Positions 22,084 to 39,330 of a DNA stretch of 42,603 bases are shown here, piece by piece (the stretch's first letter is position 1; every line of letters starts with the position of its first letter). Below the pieces are notes generated by a model. It searched no databases. It saw only the letters and a list, made by a program, of their open reading frames with translations, and was not told the origin of the DNA. This DNA comes from Sphaeroforma sirkka (lineage: Eukaryota > Opisthokonta > Ichthyosporea > Ichthyophonida). The position numbers and the translations under genes were made by a program. The stretch covers positions 1 to 42,603 of the forward strand of contig LUCW03001700.1 of the NCBI GenBank assembly GCA_001586965.3. The letters run 5' to 3'.

Positions 22084-22295
22084 ACCTGATCCGTACCACA
22101 GAGGTGGATACTCTACTTAGTAGGTCAGCAAGCGAATATATGGAACATCCGATAGTAACAGTGTTTTGTCAACACCGGCCCGAATTGACTCAGCGCATAT
22201 CTTCCATTGTCGACTCACTTGGCCCAAGCTTCAAACGGGAATTTACTGACCACTTATTCCCATCAATCTTTCCTGAACCACTACAGCGACTATGA
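22084..22295 (+). CDS. Probable terminal exon of an unrecognised host gene
   Basis: A pyrimidine-containing stretch ending in CAG (22081-22083) looks like an acceptor. After it comes an open frame reading LIRTTEVDTLLSRSASEY, then VDSLGPSFKREF, ending FPEPLQRL and TGA at 22293-22295. The composition is protein-like, with mixed charged and hydrophobic residues. A 3' UTR with AATAAA follows within 60 bases. The last codons and UTR recur at 285-384, so the gene had at least one duplicate. No upstream exon can be placed with confidence, since the DNA to the left is taken by the nuclease on the other strand. The family is not recognised. Confidence 0.45.
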
Positions 22296-24376
22296 GAGCC
22301 ATACCATATGTTCATACATTGTAACATGCATACGTCATTTTTGAAATAAATAATATTATCCCTATTATTAGAAAATATCAGAAAAACGTGTTTTGGGCCC
22401 CGACGGTCTTGAGGCTTATATTCCGAAAGATTTTCTCTAATCGTCATAGTTTTTGTCTGCGAGTCTGTGACTCGTGACTCGGGACTCTTCACTCTTCACT
22501 CTTCTTGGGATTTGACTAAGTTGTACACTTGTTTTAGTTTATTGGTTTTCTTAAAACTTTTGTTTGTTCTATTTTCAGGCAGTGATGCTTTGTTTTATTA
22601 CAGAAAAATGCAACTGAACCTTCCCATAGCCATGCTGCCAATTGTCATGAATTGGATTTTTAAATTAACAATGCTCTTATAGAACCTTTTATTGCTATTA
22701 TTTTTACAAAATCGAATATGTTAAAAAAATACTGTAAATACATGAGATCGGTCCCGAGGAAGATAATTGTTGTTGTTGTTGTTTTTGTTTTTTTTTTAAT
22801 ATTGTTCATATTTAAAAATAGCAAACAAAAACCAGAATTGAAATAGTTGGAATTGAGGGGGTATTGTATTTATCTTCTTTTCTTTTTTTATAAACGGGCA
22901 TATGACCACCTAAATACTACTATTTACTACTAGAGAAAGAAGTAGGGAATGAAAAGTAAAAGCCAAACGGGATCAGAAATTTTTGAATCAGAATCGGAAA
23001 GGACAGAACAATGAACATACATACATAAAATAAAATAGTGGTTTGCTTTGTTTTTTTTAGTCATGTGAGTTCACAAAGCCATTTTTTTAAATTGAAACAG
23101 AGACATTGATGATTATTTTGCAATAATATTGTAATTACAATAGACGTTGATAAAAATAGAAGAAAAATTTAAAGGCAATTATGACCACCATTGTACATTT
23201 GTACTGTGATTATTAGTAAAATCTGGAAGAAATCGATGTGTATAATGTGAGCCTTGTGATTTTTAGAAAACTCTGGTTAAAATTATACTCTCCCCTCTCA
23301 GGTAACCTAAAAAGCAATATTTTTAAAACAGACCCCTCGCGGACCAGGACGGCGAGACGCGGACTTATTGGCTGTTTCTTGTTTTGTATATTTGTTTTAA
23401 AAAAAAAGGATATATATATATAACTAAAAATAGATTAAAAAAACTGATTTTTTATTTATATTTATTATTATTATAGGTTTATTGTAGTTTCATATACCCC
23501 TGTTAAATTCTTTTTTATATCGCTCTTATAACCAAAAATCAAGTGAAACATGGTGATATAATGGACTATTTTTAATGATACCATCGGCCATCGGGTCTCG
23601 CCGCTCGCGGAACTTCAACTTTACTCTTGTTTGTGAGTCGGGGACTCGGGAAGTCAGGCTATTTCACCTGAAGGCTGAAGCCTGAACTCTGAAGTGTTCT
23701 TTTTTTAGGAGGCTATGCCTGAAGCCTGAACCGCTGAAGGCTGAATCATGAATGTCATTATCTAAAAAATAAAACAACGCATTTTCTGGACGGCTGGGGC
23801 CCTGGGTGCTGGGGCTCTGGGGCATTTTAGTTTTATTTGTTTATTTATTTTTAAAAACAAAATCAATATATTACCTTTTTTTCTAATCCCCGTCCTCCAA
23901 CTCCCATTTTCAAAATAAAATCCCTTCTTGCATTCTTACATTCAGCGTGGCTACACTACTCTACTATTCTCAGTAGTGGCTACTATTTTTAGAGAGTATG
24001 TACATACATATTGTAGGTGCGTCTACCATCAGCATCAACCGTAAAGTCATCAACTCGTATTTGGCGTATTTACTTAAAAGAAATGTCATCCCAGTGACGG
24101 GCGTGACATCTGTTGTTTGTAAAGAAATAGAGAAATGTTTGTATGTACATATTTTTGTAACTATCTTGTAATAAAATTAAAATAGTACTTTTTTTTACTT
24201 TCATTGCATGAGAAGTGTTTTGTTGTTTGTAAATTAAAAATATATCACATTATCAACTTCGCTACGACGTATGCGAATGCCGCACGACTACATAAGCGCA
24301 AAGAAGGACGCACAATTGCACCAAATTCATACTACATCGGTCCCTAAGGTACTTGTAATATAAAGTTCAATACAAG
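22296..24376. other. Intergenic stretch with poly-T and short repeats
   Basis: It begins with the 3' UTR of the preceding exon. The rest is AT-rich with long T or A runs and no convincing ORF. Short repeats of GACTC near 22456-22505 and 23627-23650, of CTGAAG(G/C) at about 23665-23750, and a G-rich tract (gctggggccctgggtgctgg) near 23790 stand out. The last 120 bases before 24377 hold the likely promoter of the reductase gene, but no clear TATA box is seen. Confidence 0.5.
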
Positions 24377-27713
<3,337 letters not shown>

Positions 27714-27754
27714 TAGATTATAAACATATGACTTACTCCGAGAATGTAGAGGAA

Positions 27755-27760
27755 AATAAA
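27755..27760 (+). terminator. Polyadenylation signal of the reductase gene
   Basis: AATAAA lies about 42 bases after the stop codon, followed at once by a second overlapping AATAAA-like motif. This is the expected place for 3' end formation. Confidence 0.7.
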
Positions 27761-27859
27761 TAAAATTAGCACCACTTGACAATTAACAATAATAATTTGA
27801 TGATATTAGCAGCATGTTTTGGACGTTTGTAGTGCATAGTGGTCATTCTGCAACATTCG

Positions 27860-28000
27860 AATCCTTCGTGGTCTGTATTTATATATATATATATAAACAA
27901 GTGCTGTTTATATATATAGATAAATTAAATAATACATTATATATATATATATACATATATATTCAATAATATGCTTGTAATTAAGGAATCTTTATCTATT

Positions 28001-28047
<47 letters not shown>

Positions 28048-28084
28048 TACAAGTTTGTATATGCAAAAATGTTATAATATATAT

Positions 28085-28132
<48 letters not shown>

Positions 28133-28168
28133 CATATATACATATATATATATATAATAACATATATA

Positions 28169-28201
<33 letters not shown>

Positions 28202-28245
28202 ATATAATATATATATAACACACATATATAATATGTATATATAAT
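27860..28245. repeat. Interrupted (TA)n tracts
   Basis: Several TA runs of 10-45 bases are broken by CA, TG or AATA words. Long open frames across them on either strand are only TAT-ATA repeats and not genes. Confidence 0.9.
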
Positions 28246-29568
<1,323 letters not shown>

Positions 29569-30383
29569 GTGTTCTACTTTCCACTCAGATCACTTACTGA
29601 AGAAGACGTCAGGCGATACATGAATCACCCCGAGATTGGCGGTTGCCAACCAGATGTCGTGTGGGGAGATTTCAACTTCAAAGCCCGGAAGTATGGCCAC
29701 GCATCTACAAATCACGGACTACGTATGAAAACGATTGAGACTACTCTGCGTAATACGTGGCACTTGGACTACCTCTATGCTGGCGGCTCAACTGGTACAG
29801 GACATGCGTATCATCTATCTACCACCCCCGCCTCCCTTGAAACTTATAAGCTGACGGACTACGGTATCTGTGGTGACCACACCTTTGGACTCGATCTCCA
29901 GATACTTCCCACGAATCAAATCCATCGGCCCCAACAAATGCCAGCAATACCGCCGCCTCCGGACTAACGCCTCCCCTCCTATGGATATAACCGATATCGC
30001 CATCGACTGTATCACCTACGCAACAAATCCCGCGCGCGACTATTCCAAGCCGAAATTCGGGCGCATCAGTACCTACTACGGTCGTATCTCACTTTACATG
30101 GACCAGCGGAAGGGCTGCTACGAATCCTCGACCGCATCTGGCGCTATGCCACTAACCCACAAATCTTTGGAAGGTTCTTTTATGACTTAAACAGACCCTG
30201 GGTTCAGCGGCTGCCAAACCACTCGTTCCGCCCACGTCTGACCGCCCACAGCAATGCTCAAATGTTCAAAGATATTGCGTACCAACGACGGTCTCCGCGC
30301 CAACCCTGCTTACCGGTTACCGATGACACAGGCACTCCCCTCGCTAGCTACTTTGAGGTCCTATTCAACTCTACAAACCCTAC

Positions 30384-31190
30384 GTGGTTCCACCGGATAC
30401 TGAACCCTCTCCTGATGTCACTTCCACCATACGCCCCGACGATGTGATGGAGGCAATACTATGCTATCCCAACAAGGGACCTGGCCCCGACGGGATCCAC
30501 ATCCTCCTCCTGAAGGCTGCAGTGGAGCGCACTACCGAACGCCGGACATTAGGACACCCCGACGCGAATAGCCCACTGATTAGACTCCTTGCCGAAGCAT
30601 TCACTGAGCTACTGAAGGCGGATACCTTTCCTGCAGCCCTGAACTGCAGCCTCCTGACAGCGCACTCAAAGAAAGCCGATGCAGATATCACCTCCCCCGC
30701 CGACTTCCGCCCCATCACTCTTACGCAAATAGTCAGACGCATCTTTGAAAAGTGCTTTCTTAATCAGATTTCGAGCCACCCCGGCTCTGCTACCCATGCT
30801 ACCCAAGCTGGCTTCAAATCACGGTACTCCTGTCATACCCAAGCCCTTGCCGCCATGGAATCTGAGACACGGTCAGAAGAGGAGTGGAACGACGTCTGTC
30901 TGGACATAACCAAGGCATACGACAAGGTCGCTCTCCCACGCCTATGGGTACTTCTGCGTCACTCAACTGCCTCCGCGCGCTGTTTGAGAGGGTCCCTACC
31001 CGAGTGGCATACCGCGGCACGCTCTCTTCTCTATTCCATGGAACGAATGGCATCCTGCAAGGCTCAATCATCGGCCCCCAGCTCTTTATTATCTACGGAT
31101 TCCTTAACTGTCACGCTATCACAATTTTAGCCCAAGCTCCTCCGCTCTTATTTATTTGTCGATGACACACGGATCCAAGCACCTCGATCG
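30384..31190 (+). pseudogene. LINE reverse transcriptase domain
   Basis: The open frame 30384-31130 carries the first RT motifs up to TKAYDKV. The frame 30884-31165 carries GILQGSIIGPQLF, and the YLFVDD box is in a third frame just after 31140. These are the standard order A-B-C of RT motifs. At least two frameshifts separate them. Confidence 0.85.
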
Positions 31191-31286
31191 GTTTCGCTCC
31201 AGCCCTTCTTACATGACATTGATGCGTGGGGACACAAATCTGGCCTCGAACATGGTGTCAGTAAACCCCGAGTACGATCTACCGAC

Positions 31287-32168
31287 TTGCGACACGCGGG
31301 GCCAACCCTCCGTATAAATGGTGAGTTTATCACGCCGACGCTTGCAGACGCACCTTGGAACACACGTTACCTCCTCCGGAAGATGGCGCTCACACATACC
31401 GAACCGAAACACTCCAAATATCTGGAGTTCCCACTCTGTCACGGAGTACCAGTAATCAACCTCGCCAGACATATGGAATCCCTGGTTGCAGCATTGTCAC
31501 TGGGTATCGCCTCTTTCCGCGCTTATGGCTTCCATGGCTTCAGCTGGCGACACCCCCGCAACCGACTAGTGATGTTCAAAACATTTATCCTATCCACAGC
31601 TACATATGGGCTGAACAATATTGCCTGGGCTCCGCCTATTTGGAAAGATGCGTTGGACCCCCTGTCCGAGCGCTTTAACTCAGCACTCATCCAAGCAGCA
31701 GCCATCATCACGGACACTAAATACCCTCGGTTTCTCAAACATCAAACAAACTTACTTCACTTTTGCAGACTGCTCCCCGCGCGACCATTCGCGGACTACC
31801 TCGGAGGTTGCCTGGGAATACAACTCGACTCAATGGCCAGCACAGATCCACTTACCCCTCTGACGCAACCCGCCTGGGCCCACGACAAACCATCACTGCG
31901 CTTCCCGTACAGTATCTATGCTCACCTGAAAACTGTACACAAAACCACAGGCGGGCGTACACCCGACGATGTAGCCCTCCGCCAACGCTGTGATGACATC
32001 AGGAAGAACTCAAAAAACTGTTGGTCCAACAAGGGGAACCAACTGGTTATGGGTACACCGCCAACCTCAAACCGAGACACAGCCAGACACGACATCTTCA
32101 ATCGCTGCTTCGACTCTACACCAATCCGGCTCTGTGCTATGATTGTAACGAATACCCTAAAACCCTAA
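31287..32168 (+). pseudogene. LINE C-terminal region
   Basis: A 293-codon open frame follows the RT. It includes STATYGLNNIAWAPP, a pattern like the (Y)G.E.W region after RT in LINEs such as Jockey or RTE types. It ends where a telomere-like CCCTAAAA repeat (32155-32172) begins. CYDCNEYPKTL in one frame and CPICPGSHKF in another suggest a zinc knuckle at the C-terminus. Confidence 0.7.
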
Positions 32169-32172
32169 AACC
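32155..32172. repeat. Telomere-like CCCTAAAA repeat in the LINE
   Basis: CCCTAAAACCCTAAAACC is two and a quarter units of the octamer CCCTAAAA (TTTTAGGG on the other strand). The same octamer recurs at 40513-40550. It sits at the junction between the LINE's C-terminal frame and its zinc knuckle. Confidence 0.6.
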
Positions 32173-32272
32173 GCACCGACGGCTGTCTCTGCCCTATCTG
32201 CCCCGGTAGCCACAAGTTCACTACCAGCCACTTTACCTGCATCCAACAACTGATTCGACGCATCCTAGTAGG

Positions 32273-32867
32273 TGTAGAAATACGGCCTCCGGTCAGTCTA
32301 AAATATCAAGATCAATTGAGATACTACATTGGTTTTTATTTGTATTTTAAATAATTTAGTACAAGCTCTTTTTCCAATATTTCCAAAGTGTTCTAAATTC
32401 ACTTTGATGGCTCCAATAGCCTGAGTATTTGGTATGACTCATCTACTTGGACCTATTTGAGACATTAGTAGATGTAGGATATTATAAACTAAATTTTATA
32501 ATCTCCGAACTACTACTTATAGATTTTGGTCCTCCCGCCAATCTCCAAAATCCAATAAGTCTTTTTCTTTTTTTAACTTTTCTTCAGATGGAACTTTATT
32601 TATATCAGCTAATGTATTAACGTGACTTACGTTATTATGTCTATTTACAAATTAGGCAAGTGGTCATGAACACTTAGTACTTCTAGTGAAAATTATTCAA
32701 TAAAGAACAGCTAGAGGTACGCCCTGTGTGATCGAGGATATTTAGGCTCTTAACAAGAGGCAGTCCCAATCATTCTTACACAAGCTACCACTGCTAAATC
32801 CTAACTGACTAAATTGTATTTTAGTTTAATATAGTTTGAAACCTAGTAATTTCCATCGAAGTTTACA
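32273..32867 (+). repeat. 5' LTR of copy C
   Basis: A 595-bp LTR with TG...CA ends. ATGACTCAT is at 32434-32442 and an AATAAA lies in the last third. Confidence 0.94.
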
Positions 32868-33600
32868 TATTTTTCAGTTAAATAGTAGTTACAGTAGTGT
32901 ACTGCTTCTAGACTGTCTGACATCGATTTACTATCCAGCAAATACTATGGCTAAGGGTACTTCTAAAGGCAAGGGAGCCGCTAGCTCTAAGCCTGCTAAG
33001 CCTGCCGAGGTTCCTGAGGTCCCTGTGGAAACACCTAGCCTGTCTGGAGTTGAGCCTGCCGAGGATACTGTTGGGGAAGCAAATTCTGAGGTTGGTACAG
33101 AGGATTGTTCTGAGGATGACTCGTCGGATCCTAAAGCCTTGGAAGAAGAGGTATCTACTACCGCGGAAAGGCTCGCCAGCGTCCGTGTATCACCTAGGAG
33201 TGAAGCTCAGGACCCCAGCTTGCCCCCCTGACCACGTGCCGTCAAATATTGGGGATAAACGTCGAAAGGCTGGAAAATTCGTGGATACGAATGTCGGGGG
33301 GCATTATAACTCCACATCTAAAGGACACTCCAGCACAAATCCGGCGTGAAAAGGAAGTATTGGACCTGTCCGAAAATTTCGGTTTCGCCATCGATGGAGA
33401 AGCCATTCCATTCAGCTCAAATCTTGGGGCCGAAGCTGAGGATGCCATAACTCGACAACGAGTGGTTGGATCCTCTCAATCTCGACGCCAATTGAACCGC
33501 ACTGAAGCGCTCTTGAAGGAGCTAGCGGCAGCAGCAGTTGTGGACCCCTCTATCGTGTCATACTTGGCTGATATTCTTCCTATACCGAAGAAGAAAAAAA

Positions 33601-33670
33601 TTCGGGCCGGGTTTCGAACCCGAGACCTACTAGTTTACCAGCCAGTATGTTTACCACTAAGCCAATTACC
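33601..33670 (-). repeat. tRNA-derived segment, antisense, in gag region of copy C
   Basis: Same segment as at 1721-1790 in copy A, with an intact A box and B box and a T tract after it on the minus strand. One base in the anticodon-like stem differs from copy A. Confidence 0.7.
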
Positions 33671-34789
33671 ACTGGCGAGAGAGATAATATTTCAAAATTT
33701 AATCTCTATAGCTCTGATGCTACCATCGATCATCCTCTTGACAAACCTAACCCTGTCAGAGGATATGATCGTATGGAACTCGATGAGGCTTACCATCCTC
33801 GTAATATCGACCCTCATTTGCCAACTAACCCTGGTAATCACGATTTTGGCAATCGCTACACCAGTACCTCGTTAGAGAGTTCCCGCTCTAATCCTGAGGA
33901 TGAGGAAGTGAGAACCAGACATACTCGTCTCAGGCTATTACGCTCTGGTATGCAAGTCCTTGAGGACCGTCTATTGAATGACTCTGACCTTGACGATAGG
34001 AAAGCGGATAACATTCGCTATCTAATCGATAACAAGAGAAAGGAAATAGACACCATCTTGGCACTAGCAGCCCGTAGCACTGAGCATGAGCCTCGTGAAC
34101 ACTTAGAACCAAGCTTTATAAAGCAGCTAGGTAACGCGCAGGCTGAGGTCGATTTCTCTACTAATGAGAGTACAGTGGAGACACTGAAGGCCTTCGACCA
34201 ACTTAAGGAGTCTGCCAGCCTTAGGGATAAGCAGATGATGAATGCCTTTATTCATTTCTGTGAGCCAGGTGAATGGCAAACTATCTTGAAGGCTCATGAG
34301 CCCAACTGGAAAGCCCTACCCTGGCACCAGTTGCGTGATAATATACTTAACACCTTTTTTGAAGATGCACGTGACCGTGAACTTTTAGAGTCTCGCAAGT
34401 TCTTTGCGAACGATACCACTATTCGAGGTGCTCTAGCTCATATGACACATATGAATACTCGGATGGGTGGTCGTACCTATACTGGCGAATATTTATTAAT
34501 TTGTCAGATGATGGAGACTCTGGGAGCTAACCTCTTTAAGAAAGTCAATGATGACATCATCGCCTATGGTGATTTGCGATCTATGCCTTGGTCTGTCTTT
34601 GAGAAGATAGTTCACAAGCATACCAATCCCTCTACTAGAGTACTTAGTACCACGAACTACTCCCAGCCCACTAAGCGAAACGCAGTAGAGACTAATACTG
34701 CGCGTAGTACTAAGAAACCTCGCACTACTACTGGAGGGGGTACTGGCTCTACTTCTACCGAACCGAAAGGTGATAAGAAGGTGAGAGCG

Positions 34790-34980
34790 CCTTGCAAGAA
34801 GTGTGGTTACAACCTCACAAAACGTAATGGCAAGTGGAATGGTAGACACGACCCTGTTAAGTGTGCACCAGGCAAGCCAGATTTTGGACACTATATGAAA
34901 GAGTGTGCTACTTGCAAGGGTACTAACGGTTGGCACAAAGAGGATTGCAAGGACTTACCAGACGTCCAAGTTAAGCACTG
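34790..34980 (+). mobile_element. Cys/His knuckles at the gag end of copy C
   Basis: Two clusters, CKKCGYN followed by HDPVKC and CATCKGTNGWHKEDC, resemble nucleocapsid zinc knuckles but with wider spacing in the first. In the family they bind the element's RNA during packaging. A stop follows, and the protease region begins nearby. Confidence 0.7.
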
Positions 34981-35649
34981 ACAGTACCATATGTGTGCAC
35001 TAGAGCAAGATTATGAGAAAATGTTCAATAAAATCTATACCAAAGGAGATGAACGTATCTTTCAAACAGTTTTCGTAAATGGAGAAAAAGTTATGGCACT
35101 ATTTGATCCAGGGGCTGACGTCTCTGCTATCTCATGTCGAGTAACCTACGCTACAGATATGGCTGTCCATAACGAAACAACTGATTTAATCTTGGGAAAT
35201 GGCAAAGTTACTACTTGCGAACAAGCCATTGACTATGCACACATAATGCTGTCAGATAGAAGAGAAGTGAAGACTCACCTAATCGTTACTGACATGTCTC
35301 AGAAATACGATTTAATTATAGGTATGACTGATCTTCTCAGTTTAGGTATAACACTCACTGGTCTGCCTAATGGGCTAGACCCGAATAAAGATCAGTCAGA
35401 TGATAATATGTTAAAGATACCTAAACCTCCGGAAGGTGAAGCAAAGGATATGATTCCGCACTTCACCGATATAATTATGGACTTAATTATACAAAACAGG
35501 AAGATTGCAATAACTGACTGGTGTATGTTTAAGTTCTCTAATGGGTACGTTAGACTTGACTTAACAAACGTCGACTTCTCTAAGTTAAAGTGTCCTTCAC
35601 ATAACTACGTGAGTTGGAGACACAAAGACGTAGTCAAAACCCAAATCGA

Positions 35650-36120
35650 AGATTGGTTAAAACCGGGTCTAATTGAAATCAATTATGATGCAACCCCAGT
35701 TAACTTAGCTCTCTTAGCGGTCGATCAATATAAATCTGATGGAACGTTTAGTAAAACAAGAGTAGTACTAGACCTGTCGCCAATCAACAAACTAATTCCG
35801 CAACATAGTTTTCCCTTACCTAAGATAAGCGAGATACTACGCAAAATGGAGGGTGCGACTATCTTTTCCAAGATAGACTTAAAAGCTGCATTCCATCAAC
35901 TACAGATATATGAGCCTCATAGGAAATACTTTTCCTTTACTTGGCAAGGTAAGAAGTACCAGTTTAAAGGTGCACCTGAAGGCTTACACATGTTACCTTC
36001 TTTCTTCCAACAAGTTATGATGGAACTATTTGCGGACCTGTCGTATAACGTATCAGTCTATTTAGATGATATAGTTATCTTTACAAAGACAGCACATGAA
36101 CATGCTAAACTCGTTAAAGA
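35650..36120 (+). mobile_element. Reverse transcriptase region of copy C
   Basis: Motifs KTRVVLDLSPINKLI, FSKIDLKAAFHQLQI (catalytic Asp), KGAPEGLHMLPSFFQ and VSVYLDDIVIFTK (YxDD) are in order and at the usual spacing for Ty3/gypsy. Confidence 0.92.
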
Positions 36121-39100
36121 AGTCTTAAAGCGACTTAATCATGCTAAACTTAAGATTAACGAAGACAAGTGTTCTTTTGCTAAAGATACTATACACTTAC
36201 TTGGCTACAAAGTATCTGCAGCAGGGGTAGAAATTGATCCTGGCAAGAAACAGTTTCTGTTGGATTTATCAACACCAATTACTGGAAGAGATGTGAACTC
36301 TGTGTGTGGGTTTGTTAACTTCTTCTCGGATTCGGTACCGCATCTTTCTCATTACTTAAAGCCTTTCAGTCACCTACGGCTGCACAAAGGACCTTTGGGA
36401 AAGCTTTGGACTAAAAGAATGTGATGATGCATTTAAACTAGTCAAAAGTAAAGTAATGGACGCACCCATCATGCAGTACCCTGTGGATGGTGTCCCATTC
36501 CAAGTAGCAACCGACGCTTCAGATCGAGCGGTAGGTGGAGTGCTTTACCAAACGATAAATGGTAAACCGCGCTACATACAATTCTTTAGCAAGAGTTATA
36601 ATAAGAGTCAACGGAATTACCCTACCGTTAAACAAGAGCTCCTTGCTATAGTTACTGCGCTAAGACAGTTTAAAGACTACCTTTATGGAAGTTACTTTAC
36701 TGTCGCCTGTGATCAAAAGTCTTTAACATACTTAAAAGATATGAACCCTGATTCACAGTTGGTGAGCCGCTGGCATGACATTATTGCCAAGTTCGCTTTT
36801 AATATAACACACATTCCAGGAATACATAACCATCTTCCTGACATGCTCTCTCTCGACTTGTGCCCGACTACCAGAAAACAGTCAAAGAGTTATTAGCAAC
36901 CGATTGGATGCTAAATAAGAAATGGTTTAACCTCGCTCAATCACGATGGGGTCCATTTACTGTTGATATGTTCGCCGCAGAACATAACAAACAGGTTTCT
37001 GAATATAGGTCGTTGACTCATCCTAAAGGTGATGCATTTCAGCTTGACTTATCAAAGCATAATGCGTGGGCTAACCCACCTTGTCAACTTATCGCACAGT
37101 TGTTAAATTATGTTAATATTACTAAATCTACCATTACGCTGTGTTGTCCCTTACGTAACTCCGACCCATGGATACGTGATTTAATTAATATGATTCAAGA
37201 CGAACCTATTTATGTCGACCGTGAAACCGACACGTTCTTGTATCAGGGATCCTATTCTATTAAGAAGACGCCTTGAAACACACCATTGTTTGTCGCATCG
37301 GTCCTGCAGGTACCACTAAAGTGGAAACCCTCAACCGAATTCTTAGCTAAACTAGAGGAGTCTAAAGAGTTTGAACAAAAGCTCAAGACTCGTACAACAC
37401 ATGCACCCAACAAGATTGCAGTCGAGGTAATGCCGATTGAAACGGCATTAGATCGTAAAACATGGAACTAGCTAAGGCCATGGATCAAAGACTCAAAACT
37501 CTAAGAGAACCTGAAGCTCGCACTCAACTACTTAAAGCGCTGCTTAAAGAACAGCCAGGAGTTGCGAAACAACTGAAGAAGATACTTCAACAATCCAATG
37601 TTGTCAATTATGTATCTCAGGACTCTACCCCTCCTGATACTGAGGTTGCCCTTTCCAACAGGACTATGGTTCATCCAGCCAGCGTTACGCAGAATCTGAC
37701 TGACTTAGAGGAGCTCGAAAGTAGAGTTAAAATTATACATAATTTAACGCATCGAGCATATGAGCATACTTATAAAATGGCTATTCGTGCAGGGCTTGAT
37801 CACCCGGCGCTGAAAGAAACCATACGTGAAGTATACCGACGCTGTACTGATTTGTGAAAAGAACCAGATCAAGCGATACGGTTGGGCACCCCTAAAAAAG
37901 TGTGACAGAAGACCAACCGATGCGCCGAGTCATAATCGATTTGGTTAAACTCCGCGATCAAGCATACTGGCGATGTATATATCTGTCATTTCTTATGTGT
38001 GGCTTCGGGCTATAACTTGCTTTATGCAATACCGAACAAACGTCCACAAACAGTGGCAGAATTATGCTATCACGTCTTTAATGACTTCGGTTTCCCCGAG
38101 TACTATGTTCTGATAACGGTAGTGAGTTTTGTACCGACGTAATGGAGGCACTTATACTCGTATCAGGCATGACCCATAGGCGTGGTGTTCCTTACAAACC
38201 TCAAACGCAGGGTGCAAATGAGACACGTCATAGAGAACTTAAGAAACTCTTGCGTACCGCACTAGACGACGTTGAGGATATGTGGCCTTATCATTTGAAA
38301 TGGGTTCAGACTCAAATGAATAACTGCATGAATCCTCAAACTGGAACACTCCCGTTTCACTATTTCTTTGGCCGCTATAGTGAATTACAAAGCAACGTTT
38401 GATAAAACTGCGCCCGAAAAACACGCTACCCCGTGGCTTCAAAGATCGAGCATATGCAGAACGTTGTTTACCCCTGTTTACTCGAGCACAAGAATCGCGT
38501 CCTACTTAAAGCGTATGACCGATGGAATAACACTAAGAACATTGTTCAGTTCAAAGTCGGCGATTACGTTAACATTATAAATCGAAACGCCAACGTTACC
38601 GAACTCTCTTCTAAGACGATAGGACCTTTTGTTATTTCCTACCATGATGAGAAGAGTGATACTTACGAAGTGAATAGCATTGATGGTACTAGCGCAACCA
38701 ATCTAGGCACTCACCGTATCCCTACCTCGAACTCTCATTCGCTCGCTCATTTGATTCTGATGTACCAGTTATAGAGTCACAAGTCAAAGATATAATTGAC
38801 AAAACATCCGAAGACGGTTACACTTACTACAAGACCCGTTTCATGGATGGGACAGTAGCTTGGCTAACCTCCGATGCATTTCGTGAATCTCGCGACTTTC
38901 TTCGTATCTTTAATAAGAAATGGAATAAGCGTTTACATAAGAACACACGAGATAAACGAAAAGGGTTTCCTCAGGTGACTACAAACCCTGACGGATCTGA
39001 AATTCCCTATTTGCCACCTACTTCCTACGTGACTAAACTTTCTGATCTGCTTACCAACAGTGCAGAAAAGTGTTCAAACTTACTTACTAATGAAGAACAG

Positions 39101-39330
39101 CCTTTGGCTATTACCTTACCAAATAATAAACGTAAGGCGCCTACATCGGAAATGGTTACTGGACCAAATACTAAACGACATAGAGTACAACATGAGTCTT
39201 GAACTCGTACATATAGGCACATACTTACTCGATAAGTCATGACCGAAACCGTTTTTTTACTTTGGTTTTCGCTTTACCAACTAGATCGTATCTTAACGTA
39301 CGTTCGTAGTTCTAAAAGCTACTGGGGCTA

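Larger units (their letters stand above)
29569..32272 (+). mobile_element. LINE (non-LTR retrotransposon), 5'-truncated and broken
   Basis: The left part (about 29617-29910) is the end of an apurinic-type endonuclease: VVWGDFNFKARKYG, then a terminal GDHTFGLDL in place of the usual SDH. RT follows: KGPGPDGI (30475 region), ADFRPITLTQIV, QAGFKSRYSCHTQAL, VCLDITKAYDKV with the first catalytic Asp, GILQGSIIGPQLF and YLFVDD. A long C-terminal region (31287-32168) and a Cys/His knuckle (CPICPG...H...HFTC, about 32190-32242) complete it. The frame changes several times: before the RT around 29.97 kb and 30.4 kb, inside the RT near 30.95 kb and 31.13 kb, and near 32.1 kb, so it is dead. The 5' part including the endonuclease start is missing. 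No poly-A tail is seen before the LTR of copy C cuts it off. Confidence 0.88.

Noticed and set aside
22190-22492. A 100-codon minus-strand frame
   Set aside because: It overlaps the more convincing plus-strand terminal exon and its 3' UTR, so it is a shadow.
22467-22682. A 71-codon frame with hydrophobic stretches
   Set aside because: It lies in poly-T-rich intergenic DNA, has no recognisable motif and shows no splice or signal context.
23336-23610. Possible MITE ends from the opposed words ggcgagac and gtctcgcc
   Set aside because: Only eight bases match, there is no target duplication and no second copy in the window.
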